Shown here in pieces: positions 46,998 through 56,601 of a DNA stretch of 64,000 bases. Position 1 is the first letter of the stretch. Every line of letters begins with the position of its first letter. Source of the stretch: Chryseobacterium gleum (lineage in GTDB: Bacteria > Bacteroidota > Bacteroidia > Flavobacteriales_D > Crocinitomicaceae); the NCBI GenBank assembly GCA_945897565.1, contig CAMDFN010000008.1, positions 24,674 through 88,673 on the forward strand, read 5' to 3'. The notes beneath the pieces were generated by a model. The model saw only the letters and a list, made by a program, of their open reading frames with translations, did not search any database and was not told the DNA's origin. The position numbers and the translations under genes are program-made.

Positions 46998-47852
46998 TTA
47001 AGCTTTTTGCGCCAAAATCATGCGTTCTTTTCCTTGTAAATCTCGATAAATTCTTTGATTTTTAAATGCGTGGGTTGGCAAGAGCGCCAAGGTTTGAGCA
47101 GCTAAATCTTCATGGATTTCTAAAGCGAGGTAGCCCTCAACAACCAGACTTGTTTGGGCTATTTTGATGATTTGCCTGTAAAATAACAAGGGGTCGTTGT
47201 CTGGGACAAACAAAGCCATATGCGGCTCAAAATCGAGTACATTTGACTGCATTTGTTCTTTTTCGTTATTCGGAATATAAGGTGGGTTTGAAACAATAAG
47301 CTCAACTGCTCTTGACGAATTGAAATTGAAAATATCACTGCATTCAAAATAAACAGCTAGGTTCAAAAGAGCGGCATTTTCTTGCGCAAGCGCAATAGCG
47401 TCTGAGGAGATATCCATACCAGTAACCTTAGCATTCGGAAATTTACTTTGAAGTGCCAATGCGATGCAACCTGACCCCGTGCACAAATCGAGAACCGATG
47501 AAAATGAGGTATTTAACTTCACGATTAAATCCACGAGTTCTTCAGTTTCGGGTCTTGGTATGAGGGCTCTTTGATCGCTATTTAGTTTTAAACCAGCGAA
47601 ATAGACTTCACCAATGATATACTGAAAGGGTTCTTGCTTTTGCAAGCGCTTGACCACCCCTCGAATGCGCAGTAAGTCTGATTCAGAAAAACGCTCATTG
47701 AGATGCAAGAGGATATCGCTGGGCGACCAACCAAAATAAGTAGAAAGCAGTGCAGACCACATCGATTTACATTCACTCATTGAGAATGTGTCTGCTAACT
47801 CATCAAAAAAATACTGCTTAGCGCTTGCAACGCGATTGTCTGAAACAAACAT
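46998..47852 (-). CDS. prmC: Peptide chain release factor N5-glutamine methyltransferase
   Basis: PrmC methylates the Gln of the GGQ motif in RF1 and RF2 to make termination efficient. The 284-residue enzyme has a helical N-terminal domain, the SAM-binding LDLCTGSGCIALALQ (about residues 121-135) and the catalytic NPPY at 189-192. ALIPRPETEELV is also typical. Its start overlaps the upstream NTF2-like stop by one base. Identification is strong. Confidence 0.95.
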   Translation of the reverse strand: MFVSDNRVASAKQYFFDELADTFSMSECKSMWSALLSTYFGWSPSDILLHLNERFSESDLLRIRGVVKRLQKQEPFQYIIGEVYFAGLKLNSDQRALIPRPETEELVDLIVKLNTSFSSVLDLCTGSGCIALALQSKFPNAKVTGMDISSDAIALAQENAALLNLAVYFECSDIFNFNSSRAVELIVSNPPYIPNNEKEQMQSNVLDFEPHMALFVPDNDPLLFYRQIIKIAQTSLVVEGYLALEIHEDLAAQTLALLPTHAFKNQRIYRDLQGKERMILAQKA

Positions 47853-48319
47853 TAGTGCTTGCGTAATTTGATAAATGGTTTGATTTTATCGTTTTCGATC
47901 AAGACGGTGAGGTTGTAATAAGCAATTTTCCATTGGCCATTTTCTTGTATGCAAATGCCACTTCCTCTGCAACCTTCCATCCAAGTGCTTAAATCCTCAT
48001 CAAAATAAGCAACCTGACCATCGGCAGCAAATTGCCAATTTCGGTTGCTCGGCTTGAAATCCCAGGCCTTGCCTTTATCGAAATAAGGCTTACAGAAAGC
48101 CATAAAATCGGGCTTTTCCCAGCGCTCACCTGGTGCAGTTCCTAAAAAAACAAAGTTGGTAGAGGTGACTGAAAAGTAAGCTTCAAAATTGGCTTGAGCT
48201 GCAGATATATGCCAGTTGTCTATCATTTGATCCAAAGAATTAAAGTCCTTTTGAGTGCCTTGAGCAAGGCCAGTTAATGCAAGGAAAATGAATGCAAATT
48301 TAAAAAGTCTATTTTTCAT
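47852..48319 (-). CDS. Secreted SnoaL/NTF2-like protein
   Basis: A 155-residue protein with a Sec signal peptide (ending near LTGLAQG) and the cone-like NTF2 fold pattern: MIDNWHISAAQANFEAYFSV, FVFLGTAPGERWEKPDF, WQFAADGQVAYFDEDLSTWM and NGQWKIAYYNLTVLI. Such DUF4440/SnoaL-like proteins are often annotated nuclear transport factor 2 family; activity is unknown. It is the first gene of the prmC-ligA-dapA run, with a promoter-like TACATTTA (48325-48332) ending 5 nt before its ATG. Confidence 0.8.
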   Translation of the reverse strand: MKNRLFKFAFIFLALTGLAQGTQKDFNSLDQMIDNWHISAAQANFEAYFSVTSTNFVFLGTAPGERWEKPDFMAFCKPYFDKGKAWDFKPSNRNWQFAADGQVAYFDEDLSTWMEGCRGSGICIQENGQWKIAYYNLTVLIENDKIKPFIKLRKH

Positions 48320-48324
48320 GATGC

Positions 48325-48332
48325 TAAATGTA
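48325..48332 (-). promoter_or_regulatory. Candidate -7 box of the NTF2-like/prmC/ligA/dapA operon
   Basis: TACATTTA on the minus strand is one mismatch from TAnnTTTG and ends 5 nt before the ATG at 48319. No good -33 was found. Confidence 0.3.
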
Positions 48333-48359
48333 TAAAGATGGAATATGGACTACTCATTT

Positions 48360-50054
48360 TTACAATGCTTCCAACTTGAAAACACAGTTCCCTTTGATGA
48401 AAGTGCGCCAGGCATAATTTTGTACTTGCCCGACTTCGGCACTCACAGGGTATTCAAAGATGGCAAAAGTAGCGTCTTTGCCATTTTCTAAAGTACCAAG
48501 TCTGTTTTCTTCAAAGGCAGCAAAAGCCGCGTAGATGGTCATGCCCCTCATGATTTGATCAAGGGTGAGCGCTTGTCCGAACGGACTGTTATAAGCTGCT
48601 TGAATGGTCGCAAATGGATTGGTTTTTTCTACAGGGAAATCTGTGCCCAGTGCAATCATGCCAAACTGATTCAATAGTGTTTTGTAGGCATACGCTCCAT
48701 TCATTCTGGCTTTGCCAAGGCGTGCCTCGGCCCAATCGGCGTCTGAAACTGCATGGGTGGGTTGCACCGATGGGAATACGGCAAAATTGGCGAACTTCTG
48801 GAAATCTTTTGGATCCACAACTTGCGCGTGTTCTATGCGAAAACGATGGTCGGGCTTTTGCTTGAAAACTTGCTCGTAAATGGAAAGCACCAACGCATTT
48901 GCGGAATCACCGATACTGTGGGTATTCATTTGGTAAGCGTTTTTCACACAAAACTGAGCGAGATTTTGCATGCGCTTCATCTCGGTTAATAACAAACCTT
49001 TACTTTCAGGATGGTCATGATAGGGTGCTTTCAATAGAGCGCCTCTCGATCCGAGCGCGCCATCGGCAAAGCACTTGAAACTGCGTATAGAGAGATTTCG
49101 GTAGCGAAAAGGACCGTTTCTTTGTGCAAAACTTCGGTTTTGAGGAGAATCCATGAGCATGGCATAGAGATTCAATTTCAAACGCTTGCCCGCAATAAGC
49201 TGCTTGAACCAAGTAATGTGCTCAAAATCGATACCCGCTTCATGAACGCCTGTGATGCCATATTGCAAAAGCTCTTCTTGTACTTGTAAAAGTGCTTTGA
49301 GGTAGTCTTTTTTTGAATAATCGGGAAGTAGCGGCTGCACCAAATTCATGGCGTTGTCTATCAAAAGACCGGTTGGTTTGTATGTTTGAAGAATGATTTT
49401 CTGACCAAAATTGGCATTTGTTGGCAAATTGATATTTCTGGGCATATTCAAATTACCCTCAAGAATTTGTTTGGCAAAAACGACTTCGCCGCCGCGCAAA
49501 TCATCGAGTTGATCCAACAACTTACTTTTTTGGATTAAAAAATCATTGACCAATGCGGCGTGGCCATCTATACGATACAAACAAACGGGAATGTTGGGAA
49601 AGATTTGATTGAGGAGCACGTTAGTGGGCATTTGCTGGCCCGCCCAAAGCGATTGATCCCAACCTTGGCCGAGTACAAATTTGAGATCTGGATGCTGGGC
49701 CTTGTATTGCTCGCAACGGTGTATGAGTTCTTGCTCGGAGCGCACGCCGTGCAAATCTATGCCCAGTAATTGTTTGGCGTACATGAGCATGTGGCCATGG
49801 GCATCGGTAAGGCCGGGATACATTTCCTTGCCCTGCGCATCGATGGTTTGGTCAGAACGGTATTTATTGAGAATTTGGCGCTCTGGGCCCACTTCAACGA
49901 TTTTTCCATTGCGAATGGCAATGGCCTCGTGAACCGTGCTGGACAGATCCATGGTATAGATCTTGGCATTATGGATGATCAGATCTACCTTCTGCCCTTT
50001 CATGCAGGAGGATAAAACCAATACCAATAATATAAAAGGAGTAACTATTTTCAT
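48360..50054 (-). CDS. YtcJ-like amidohydrolase lipoprotein
   Basis: 564 residues from the ATG at 50054, chosen because MKIVTPFILLVLVLSSC is a lipoprotein signal (Cys17). It is an amidohydrolase family 3 enzyme: the two-His metal motif in GLTDAHGHM, then QGWDQSLW, HSIGDSAN, HRIEHAQ and ALGTDFPVE. YtcJ-like proteins hydrolyse amides, but substrates are mostly unknown. Export by a lipoprotein signal is a common feature in Bacteroidota. It starts one base beyond the TamL stop and is probably cotranscribed. Confidence 0.9.
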   Translation of the reverse strand: MKIVTPFILLVLVLSSCMKGQKVDLIIHNAKIYTMDLSSTVHEAIAIRNGKIVEVGPERQILNKYRSDQTIDAQGKEMYPGLTDAHGHMLMYAKQLLGIDLHGVRSEQELIHRCEQYKAQHPDLKFVLGQGWDQSLWAGQQMPTNVLLNQIFPNIPVCLYRIDGHAALVNDFLIQKSKLLDQLDDLRGGEVVFAKQILEGNLNMPRNINLPTNANFGQKIILQTYKPTGLLIDNAMNLVQPLLPDYSKKDYLKALLQVQEELLQYGITGVHEAGIDFEHITWFKQLIAGKRLKLNLYAMLMDSPQNRSFAQRNGPFRYRNLSIRSFKCFADGALGSRGALLKAPYHDHPESKGLLLTEMKRMQNLAQFCVKNAYQMNTHSIGDSANALVLSIYEQVFKQKPDHRFRIEHAQVVDPKDFQKFANFAVFPSVQPTHAVSDADWAEARLGKARMNGAYAYKTLLNQFGMIALGTDFPVEKTNPFATIQAAYNSPFGQALTLDQIMRGMTIYAAFAAFEENRLGTLENGKDATFAIFEYPVSAEVGQVQNYAWRTFIKGNCVFKLEAL

Positions 50055-50055
50055 A

Positions 50056-52800
50056 TCAGAAAGGATAACCAATTCCAAAGTTTAGATAATTGGGTAAAAA
50101 GGGTCTTGGCATAATGGCTTTGACCTGATCTAGAGACATATTGAAATGTTGCATGCCTTCTGCGTAATACGTCTGGCGGGTTTTGAAGTCTTGAAAAACC
50201 CAACGTGCGCCGTCGGCAAATGCGGGGTCAAAAATCGGGAAACCGACATCTAGGCGCAAGATAAAAAAGTCGAGGTCCATGCGCAAGCCCAAGCCGGCCG
50301 AAATAGCTAATTGCGGCACAAACGTTTGCCAATTGAACTGGCTGCCCAAGCGGGAGATATCCTCGCGGTAGGTCCAGATGTTGCCGAAATCTGTAAATAC
50401 CGCTCCTTTAAACGTAGAGCTCATCTCAAAGCGGTATTCGAGCGCGCCGCCAAAACGGATGTCGCCAATCTGAGTAGCCAAACGATTGGTATCCAGGTGG
50501 TATTTATAGGCGCCAGGACCTAGCGCTCTTGCCCTCCAACCGCGGTTGTCATTGGAACCTCCGCCAAAGAAACTGTAGTCGTAAGGCATGGAAGTTTTGG
50601 AGTTGCCGTAAGAAAGGCCTGCACCGGCGTGCATGCGCAAATGCAAGGTACTTTTATTGACCATGCGCTTGGAGGCGATGAGTTGGTTGTCTAGGCGCAC
50701 AAATTGTGAGTAAGGCTGTTTTCCTAATAAATACTGACCATTGAGGGTGTCTTGACGCGCGCGAAAAGCGTAAAGCAAATTACCGGCGGCGTCTAAGGTA
50801 CTATTGAAATAGAGGGTGCCGTTGTAACGCTTTTTTTGGCCCGGTTTGTCTTCTTGGTCTTTATTGGAATATTCGTAGGCAAATTTGAAGTCTTGCCAAA
50901 TAAACTGATTGCTGTAGGTATTGAACAAGAAAAGGTCGTTGATTTGATTGAGCTGTGCCTCAAATGCAGCAGATTTTTGAATATCGACATATTTGATGAC
51001 CGACGCGCCCGGTAAACCCATCTGAAAAACCTGGGTTTTACCCACCAAAAACTTCCAGGTGTAATTGAGCTGAAAAACACGGCGGTCAAAGATATTGCGC
51101 TTTTCAAAGTTCATGGCCGTACTGATGACAGTGCGGGGTTTTTGACGCTTACCCAAGAGCGTAACTGGCGTTGGAAACAAGCCTGGCAAATCTAGCTTGA
51201 GGCTTGGGCCGAGCTCAAAAGTATTAAAGGTACGGCCTGCCGAAACGAGCTGAGCTTCACTATTTGCATCAAAAACGGGTGGCTGTGACTCAAAACCACC
51301 ACCTATGGAGAAGGTCAGGCGTTCTGCCCCACCAAATACATTTTTATTGGTATAATTCAGAGAAGCTGCTGCGCCGAGCAAACCAAAGCTCGAGGTAAAG
51401 CGCGGGTCAAAAGCCCAAGCTTGTTTTTGAGCAGGTTCTAAATAATAATGCACATTGAGTTGGTTGCTGCCCGGCACCTCTTCTATGTAGGGCTTGACTG
51501 AGCTAAATACCCCGAGTTGGACCAGCGACCGATAAGAGCGATCTAAGTAATACTCTTTATAGGTGTTGCCTTGCTCTAAATAATTTTGCATCTCGAGCAC
51601 AGCCGGATGAACCCAAGGAACTGGCCCGTTGAATTGAAGTGTCATGCTGCGCCAATTACTTTTGGTGCCGAAAGGTACTTTCAGGTCTTGCGCTTGCTTT
51701 TTGGAATAGCGCAATTCATTGTAAAACAATTGATTTTGGGTGTTCAGGTACTGAGGTTGCAAGGAGTCATAGATACTCAAACCAGCCTGAGTAAGCTCGT
51801 TTGAAAACGTGCCCGAAACTTGCAGTGTGTCAGCTAAGTGAAAAAACACTTTATTGATTTTGGTTTCGCGATAGGGCACACTCACCAAGCTATCAGGATT
51901 CTGTAGCGACGGCACCATTCGGTCTTCGAATTGAACGACCAAATGAACGGTCATTGATTGGCGATTGGTATCTGCCTGAAACTGTATGCTGTTACTGTTG
52001 AATTTATAGACGCTTTCGTCGCGCATGAATTTTGCGACTTTTTCTCGATAGCTACTGAGGTAATCGAGGTCGAAGGGCTTTCCGATGAGCGGATGCACAC
52101 CTAAGGGCAGGTATTCTTTGCGAATGAGTTTGAGGTGGAGGTCTCGTAGCAATCTTGGGCCAGTGTATGTTACAGAGTCGATGATGTATTGGCGGCCTTC
52201 GTCGATGTGATAAATGGCCTGAACACTGCGTTTGTGTGTGTTGTAGCTGAGTTCTGACTTCACCGTGCCGTAGTAATAGCCTTTTTTGACAAGGTAGCGC
52301 GCGAGCTGATCTTCGTTTTTTTGATGCAAAACGGTATCGAATACAACTGGCTTTTGCCCGTATTTATATTTGAGCTTTTCCGCCCAAATGGCTTGTTTAA
52401 AGGTGCTGTCTGCTTGCGCTTTAAAGCGGTAATCAGGATGATTTTTGCGCAGCGCCCGCGCATTGCGTTTGGCGTTGACACGCCTTACTTTTGCTTGTTT
52501 GCGCGTCAGCTTCTCGTGAAAACGTTCAAGTTTGAGTATTTTTTTTTCGGCTACAGCTGAGGAATCCATGGCGTTGTATAACCATAGCTTCCAAGGCGCA
52601 CCAAAAAAGCGGGAGTTGGGTTGCTGGCGCAAAACTTGCGAGAGCTCGTAGCGGTCTAGTTTGGTGGTGAGCGGGTTGTCTAGTGTAATAGTTGTGGTGT
52701 GCAGCAGGTAATTGCCCTGCGGCACGTTTTTGGCCAGTCGGCAACTTGCCAAAAGCAGTGTAGTGACGACAAATAATTGTACTTTTGAGATCAATCGCAT
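50056..52800 (-). CDS. TamL-like BamA/TamA family outer membrane assembly protein
   Basis: 914 residues from the ATG at 52800. The N terminus is a lipoprotein signal (VVTTLLLASC, then RLAKNVPQGNYLL), unlike E. coli BamA or TamA; this is the feature of TamL of Bacteroidota. POTRA-like modules follow (LLRDLHLKLIRKEYLPLGVH, GTFSNELTQAGLSIYDSLQ), then an Omp85 barrel from about residue 490 with the NRGWRARALGPGAY motif (the usual R-G-Y/W lid) and the C-terminal FGIGYPF. It would assist outer-membrane protein assembly, perhaps with a TamB partner that is not in this window. A TACTTTTG promoter lies 7 nt before the ATG. Confidence 0.88.
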   Translation of the reverse strand: MRLISKVQLFVVTTLLLASCRLAKNVPQGNYLLHTTTITLDNPLTTKLDRYELSQVLRQQPNSRFFGAPWKLWLYNAMDSSAVAEKKILKLERFHEKLTRKQAKVRRVNAKRNARALRKNHPDYRFKAQADSTFKQAIWAEKLKYKYGQKPVVFDTVLHQKNEDQLARYLVKKGYYYGTVKSELSYNTHKRSVQAIYHIDEGRQYIIDSVTYTGPRLLRDLHLKLIRKEYLPLGVHPLIGKPFDLDYLSSYREKVAKFMRDESVYKFNSNSIQFQADTNRQSMTVHLVVQFEDRMVPSLQNPDSLVSVPYRETKINKVFFHLADTLQVSGTFSNELTQAGLSIYDSLQPQYLNTQNQLFYNELRYSKKQAQDLKVPFGTKSNWRSMTLQFNGPVPWVHPAVLEMQNYLEQGNTYKEYYLDRSYRSLVQLGVFSSVKPYIEEVPGSNQLNVHYYLEPAQKQAWAFDPRFTSSFGLLGAAASLNYTNKNVFGGAERLTFSIGGGFESQPPVFDANSEAQLVSAGRTFNTFELGPSLKLDLPGLFPTPVTLLGKRQKPRTVISTAMNFEKRNIFDRRVFQLNYTWKFLVGKTQVFQMGLPGASVIKYVDIQKSAAFEAQLNQINDLFLFNTYSNQFIWQDFKFAYEYSNKDQEDKPGQKKRYNGTLYFNSTLDAAGNLLYAFRARQDTLNGQYLLGKQPYSQFVRLDNQLIASKRMVNKSTLHLRMHAGAGLSYGNSKTSMPYDYSFFGGGSNDNRGWRARALGPGAYKYHLDTNRLATQIGDIRFGGALEYRFEMSSTFKGAVFTDFGNIWTYREDISRLGSQFNWQTFVPQLAISAGLGLRMDLDFFILRLDVGFPIFDPAFADGARWVFQDFKTRQTYYAEGMQHFNMSLDQVKAIMPRPFLPNYLNFGIGYPF

Positions 52801-52807
52801 TGTGTTA

Positions 52808-52815
52808 CAAAAGTA
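52808..52815 (-). promoter_or_regulatory. Candidate -7 box of the tamL-like gene
   Basis: TACTTTTG (minus strand) fits TAnnTTTG exactly and ends 7 nt before the ATG, so the transcript would have almost no leader. It lies in the 28-bp divergent gap to the RNA methyltransferase. Confidence 0.5.
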
Positions 52816-52828
52816 AATAATATTCACC

Positions 52829-53557
52829 TTGGAAAAGCTCAGTCAGCAAAAGATCAAAGACATCAAAAAATTGCAGCTCAAAAAGCACCGCAATGCAGAA
52901 CAAATGCTTTACTTAGAAGGTGAAACACTCATCAAAGAGCTCCTCGACGAATTCCCGCAACTTGTTCTGACACTCGTCGTGACCGAAGATAAAGCCTCGG
53001 CATACGAGCACTTTAACAAAGAACTCCTCGTTGCGCCGCTAGATGACCTCGAAAAACTAACGCAGCTCAAAACACCAAAAAAGGTCAATGCTGTCGTAAA
53101 GTATCCAAAGAATAAACCTTGGAAGGCTGGACAAAAAGCCCTTTTACTAGATCAAATTCAGGACCCAGGCAACCTCGGCACCATAATTCGGACAGCAGAT
53201 TGGTTTGGTATCCAACATATTTATTGTGCACCAGGCACCACCGATTACCTGAGTCCGAAAGTGATCCACGCCTCCATGGCATCGGCTTTTCGGGTGCAAA
53301 TTCACTACCAAGAACTCGCGCCACTCATCAAAAAATACGCCGACCAAACTTACGGAACATTCATGGACGGTACTGATTTTGAACAAATTGCCCCGGAGCA
53401 AATGCAATTTTTGGTTTTAGGCCATGAAGGCCACGGCATCAGCGACAATTTAACAGCCCTCCTCAAACACCGCATTGGCATCCCACAAAAAGGAGCCGCC
53501 GAATCGTTAAACGTGGCCGTGGCTGCCGGAATTTTGCTCCAACATCTCAGTAAATAA
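52829..53557 (+). CDS. SpoU/TrmH family RNA 2'-O-methyltransferase
   Basis: A 242-residue enzyme with the SPOUT knot: LLLDQIQDPGNLGTIIRTAD, then FLVLGHEGHGI and the C-terminal ESLNVAVAAGILL. These are motifs 1-3 of TrmH/TrmL/RlmB-like methyltransferases that methylate the ribose of tRNA or rRNA. The exact target is unknown. The start is a TTG at 52829; the following sequence (EKLSQQKIKDIKKLQLKKHR) is typical of the N-terminal helix, and no ATG lies nearby. The gap to the divergent tamL-like gene is only 28 bp. Confidence 0.9.
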   Translation: MEKLSQQKIKDIKKLQLKKHRNAEQMLYLEGETLIKELLDEFPQLVLTLVVTEDKASAYEHFNKELLVAPLDDLEKLTQLKTPKKVNAVVKYPKNKPWKAGQKALLLDQIQDPGNLGTIIRTADWFGIQHIYCAPGTTDYLSPKVIHASMASAFRVQIHYQELAPLIKKYADQTYGTFMDGTDFEQIAPEQMQFLVLGHEGHGISDNLTALLKHRIGIPQKGAAESLNVAVAAGILLQHLSK

Positions 53558-53590
53558 CACATTTCATTAGCAAGATCAGGGAAAAGGACG

Positions 53591-53598
53591 TACTTTTG
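53591..53598 (+). promoter_or_regulatory. Candidate -7 box of the helicase gene
   Basis: TACTTTTG fits TAnnTTTG exactly, 19 nt before the ATG of the SF2 helicase gene. No clear -33 was seen. Confidence 0.45.
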
Positions 53599-53617
53599 CA
53601 AAATTCCCTTTTTCCCG

Positions 53618-55126
53618 ATGCTAGATCTCGATTTATACGAAGCCAAAAAACTCTATCCTTTTCAAGAAAAGACCGTCAATCAGGTCCTCGACGAACTTAG
53701 AAAAAATGGCAGCAACTTCAATTTACTCTATCAGCTCCCAACCGGAGGTGGGAAAACCGTTATTTTTTCGGCTATTGCCAAGCGTTATGTAGAAGAATCG
53801 GGCAAAAACGTCCTGATCCTCACCCACCGCATCGAGCTTTCTATTCAAACCTCTAAGCAGCTTTCAGCCATTCAGGTACCCAATAAAGTCATCAATTCGG
53901 AGGTCAAGACCCTCGAAGACCAAGCTGAATACACTTGTTTTATTGCAATGGTCGAGACACTCAACAACCGCCTCAACGAAAACGATCAATTTATTGAGAA
54001 CGTCGGGTTGGTCATTGTCGACGAAGCACACTACAACAGCTTTCGCAAAATTTTTCAGTTTTACGAAGATGCCAATATCCTTGGCGTGACCGCCACACCG
54101 CTCAGCAGCAACCGAAATTTACCCCTCAAAGACCACTACAATAAGCTTTTGGTCGGCGAATCCATCTCCAACCTTATTGGCGAGGGCTATTTATCCGATG
54201 CTGAAACCTACTCCTACGACGTCAACCTCCACGGTCTAAAAATTGGCTCAAATGGAGACTTCACCGTGAGCTCCTCCGACCTGCTCTACTCCAATTACTT
54301 CATGCAAGAAAAGCTTATTTTTGCTTACGAAGAAGTGGCCATCGGCGAAAAAACACTCATCTTCAATGCCGGTATCGAAACCTCGCGCCGGGTAGAAGAA
54401 TCGTTTAAAAAACTCAAATACAATATACGTCACCTAGACTCTACGTTCTCAGACAAAGACCGCAAAGACGTCATCAAATGGTTCAAAGAAACCCCAGACG
54501 CCATTCTTACCTCCGTGGGCATCCTCACCACGGGCTTCGACGAACCTACGGTACAAACCATTATTATCAACCGCGCCACCCGCTCACTTACGCTGTATCA
54601 CCAAATGATCGGCCGTGGCTCGCGCAGTATTCCCAATAAAAATCAGTTCAAAATCATAGACCTTGGCAACAACGTGCGTCGTTTTGGCTATTGGCAAGAT
54701 TACATCAACTGGCAAGATGCCTTTCGCTTCCCAGACCGCTTTTTGGAGTCTCGTATTTCCGAGCTCGAAGACATGGAATTTGAAGTCGAATACGAATATC
54801 CGAAAGGCTTTGAACAACTCATCAGAACACATATTCTAGAAGAATTCTCGATCAAAGAGTGCTATCTTGCCGCCATAGATAAAGGTGGCAAAGGCAAAGA
54901 TGCGATTGCTGCCTCGATCGAAAATCACTACGCTGCTATTGCGGCATCTGCCACCGACCTCGATAACGCACTTGAGCTGCAAAAACTCCTCCAAGACCAC
55001 ATCGAGCACCGCATCAAGCACTACACCAAATGCATCTCCAAATGCACTGATAACTATTTCAAATACCTGCTTGAAACCTATAACCGCCAGCTGAGTCAGA
55101 AAATCCGTCTCAACATCGAAGATTAG
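53618..55126 (+). CDS. DEAD/DEAH box SF2 helicase
   Basis: A 502-residue helicase with motif I PTGGGKT (41-47), Ia in LILTHRIELS, motif II DEAH (135-138), motif III GVTATPLSS, motif V TTGFDEPTVQTIIINRATRS and motif VI YHQMIGRGSR. This is the restriction-type/RadD-like SF2 layout. The C-terminal 130 residues (WQDYINWQDAFRFPDRFLES, then helical, ending LSQKIRLNIED) have no recognised motif. No nuclease or methylase gene is adjacent, so a stand-alone DNA-repair role like RadD is more likely than a restriction system. Confidence 0.9.
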   Translation: MLDLDLYEAKKLYPFQEKTVNQVLDELRKNGSNFNLLYQLPTGGGKTVIFSAIAKRYVEESGKNVLILTHRIELSIQTSKQLSAIQVPNKVINSEVKTLEDQAEYTCFIAMVETLNNRLNENDQFIENVGLVIVDEAHYNSFRKIFQFYEDANILGVTATPLSSNRNLPLKDHYNKLLVGESISNLIGEGYLSDAETYSYDVNLHGLKIGSNGDFTVSSSDLLYSNYFMQEKLIFAYEEVAIGEKTLIFNAGIETSRRVEESFKKLKYNIRHLDSTFSDKDRKDVIKWFKETPDAILTSVGILTTGFDEPTVQTIIINRATRSLTLYHQMIGRGSRSIPNKNQFKIIDLGNNVRRFGYWQDYINWQDAFRFPDRFLESRISELEDMEFEVEYEYPKGFEQLIRTHILEEFSIKECYLAAIDKGGKGKDAIAASIENHYAAIAASATDLDNALELQKLLQDHIEHRIKHYTKCISKCTDNYFKYLLETYNRQLSQKIRLNIED

Positions 55127-55150
55127 CAGGCTTTTTGTAAATTTAAGGCG

Positions 55151-56596
55151 ATGAAAAACCTTTACCTCCTTTTATTGCTGCTCTTATTTGGTTTTCAGGT
55201 CAATCTTAAGGCCCAAAACAAAATCAAGGCTTATCTAGATACCAAGCAATTTTTTGCGCCCGAAATTGGGCCTTACCTAGAAATCTACGTCGAATTTGCG
55301 GGCTACACAACCCAATTCAAACCTTGCGAAGGCGGCACCAAAGCTACGGTTATAGTAGATTGCGCCATTGCCGACTCCCTTGGCAACGTCGTCTTCAATG
55401 ACTTCTATGCCTTAGACTCCCCTATCTCTACAGATTCTACCCAAAACAATTTCCTAGAAATCATTCGTGTGCCACTTTCAAAAGGCACCTACACCCTCTC
55501 TATTCAACTCGAAGATGCCAACCGAGCAAAAAGCAACATTTCAGGCACCATTCCATTTCAAATCACAGACAACCGAGACCAACTTCGCTTTTCATCTATA
55601 GAACTCGTCGACCTCGCCTTTGACAGCGAAGAGCAATCGCGCTTCACCAAATCCAACCACTATATCATTCCGCTGCTCAAAAATTACTTCAATAAGGAGA
55701 TGAATAACTTACCTTATTATACCGAAGTCTACGGCGCAACGAGTGCCCTACAAATCGAACGTAAAGTTGTAAATGCTGAAACCGGACAAAACTATCCTGC
55801 GCTTGGCTTTACGAAAACCTATCCCAATCAAGGAGAGCCCGTTTTGGCGCTCCTGCAAGAAATTGACATCTCTGATCTCTTCACTGGCACCTACCAACTG
55901 CAACTTCAGGCCAAAGACCTCCAAACAGGTCAGATTTGCAATCAATATTTTGACTTTGAGCGCTTCAATGACAGCGAAATCGCTTTTGATATCGCTTCAA
56001 TGGTCTTAGACCCCTCTTTCCAAGAATCGCTGCATCCAGACAGCGTTTCCTATTTTCTTGAAAGCCTGATCCCTATTGCAAAACCCGGCGAAATTCGCTC
56101 GCTCATCGATATTTTAAAAGCCAACGATAGCTCTCAAATGCGACAGCACTTACAAGCGTTTTGGTATCAAACCTCCGGCGCCAAAGCCTATGAACAATGG
56201 GTCAAGTACCAAAGTCAAGTGCGTTCAGTGGAAAAATACTACGCCAATAATTACATGGAGGGCTTCGAAACCGACCGCGGGCGCGTTTACCTCAAATATG
56301 GCCAGCCCAACTCGGTGGTGGTCAAAGAATCTTCACCAAGCGAATACCCCTACGAAATCTGGACCTACGACAAAATTGGTATTTACAGCAACCGCCGCTT
56401 TGTATTTTACAATCCCGACCTCGTCAGCAACAACCACCGCTTGCTCCACTCCGATATGGTCGGTGAACTCCGCAACCCAGCTTGGCAGCAAATACTAAAC
56501 AAACGCAACACCGTCAATGGCACCGTAGACGACCCCAACATGTTAAACGTAAAACATTTTGGTGGCAACTCCAGTGACTTCTTCCGCCAATACTAA
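55151..56596 (+). CDS. GWxTD domain-containing secreted protein
   Basis: A 481-residue protein with signal peptide MKNLYLLLLLLLFGFQVNLKAQ. The first 380 residues look beta-sandwich-like. The C-terminal GWxTD region is recognised by YMEGFETDRGRVYLKYGQP, which has the ETDRGR(V/I)Y(I/L)-KYG core, and YEIWTYDKIG. The family is widespread in Bacteroidota and Acidobacteriota and its role is unknown. A TAAATTTA box (55138-55145) ends 5 nt before the ATG. It is followed 5 bp later by the GT2 gene. Confidence 0.85.
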   Translation: MKNLYLLLLLLLFGFQVNLKAQNKIKAYLDTKQFFAPEIGPYLEIYVEFAGYTTQFKPCEGGTKATVIVDCAIADSLGNVVFNDFYALDSPISTDSTQNNFLEIIRVPLSKGTYTLSIQLEDANRAKSNISGTIPFQITDNRDQLRFSSIELVDLAFDSEEQSRFTKSNHYIIPLLKNYFNKEMNNLPYYTEVYGATSALQIERKVVNAETGQNYPALGFTKTYPNQGEPVLALLQEIDISDLFTGTYQLQLQAKDLQTGQICNQYFDFERFNDSEIAFDIASMVLDPSFQESLHPDSVSYFLESLIPIAKPGEIRSLIDILKANDSSQMRQHLQAFWYQTSGAKAYEQWVKYQSQVRSVEKYYANNYMEGFETDRGRVYLKYGQPNSVVVKESSPSEYPYEIWTYDKIGIYSNRRFVFYNPDLVSNNHRLLHSDMVGELRNPAWQQILNKRNTVNGTVDDPNMLNVKHFGGNSSDFFRQY

Positions 56597-56601
56597 ACCA
56601 G

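Noticed and set aside
53618..55126. Restriction-modification or defence island around the helicase
   Set aside because: No methylase, nuclease or other defence gene is next to it; flanking genes are housekeeping.
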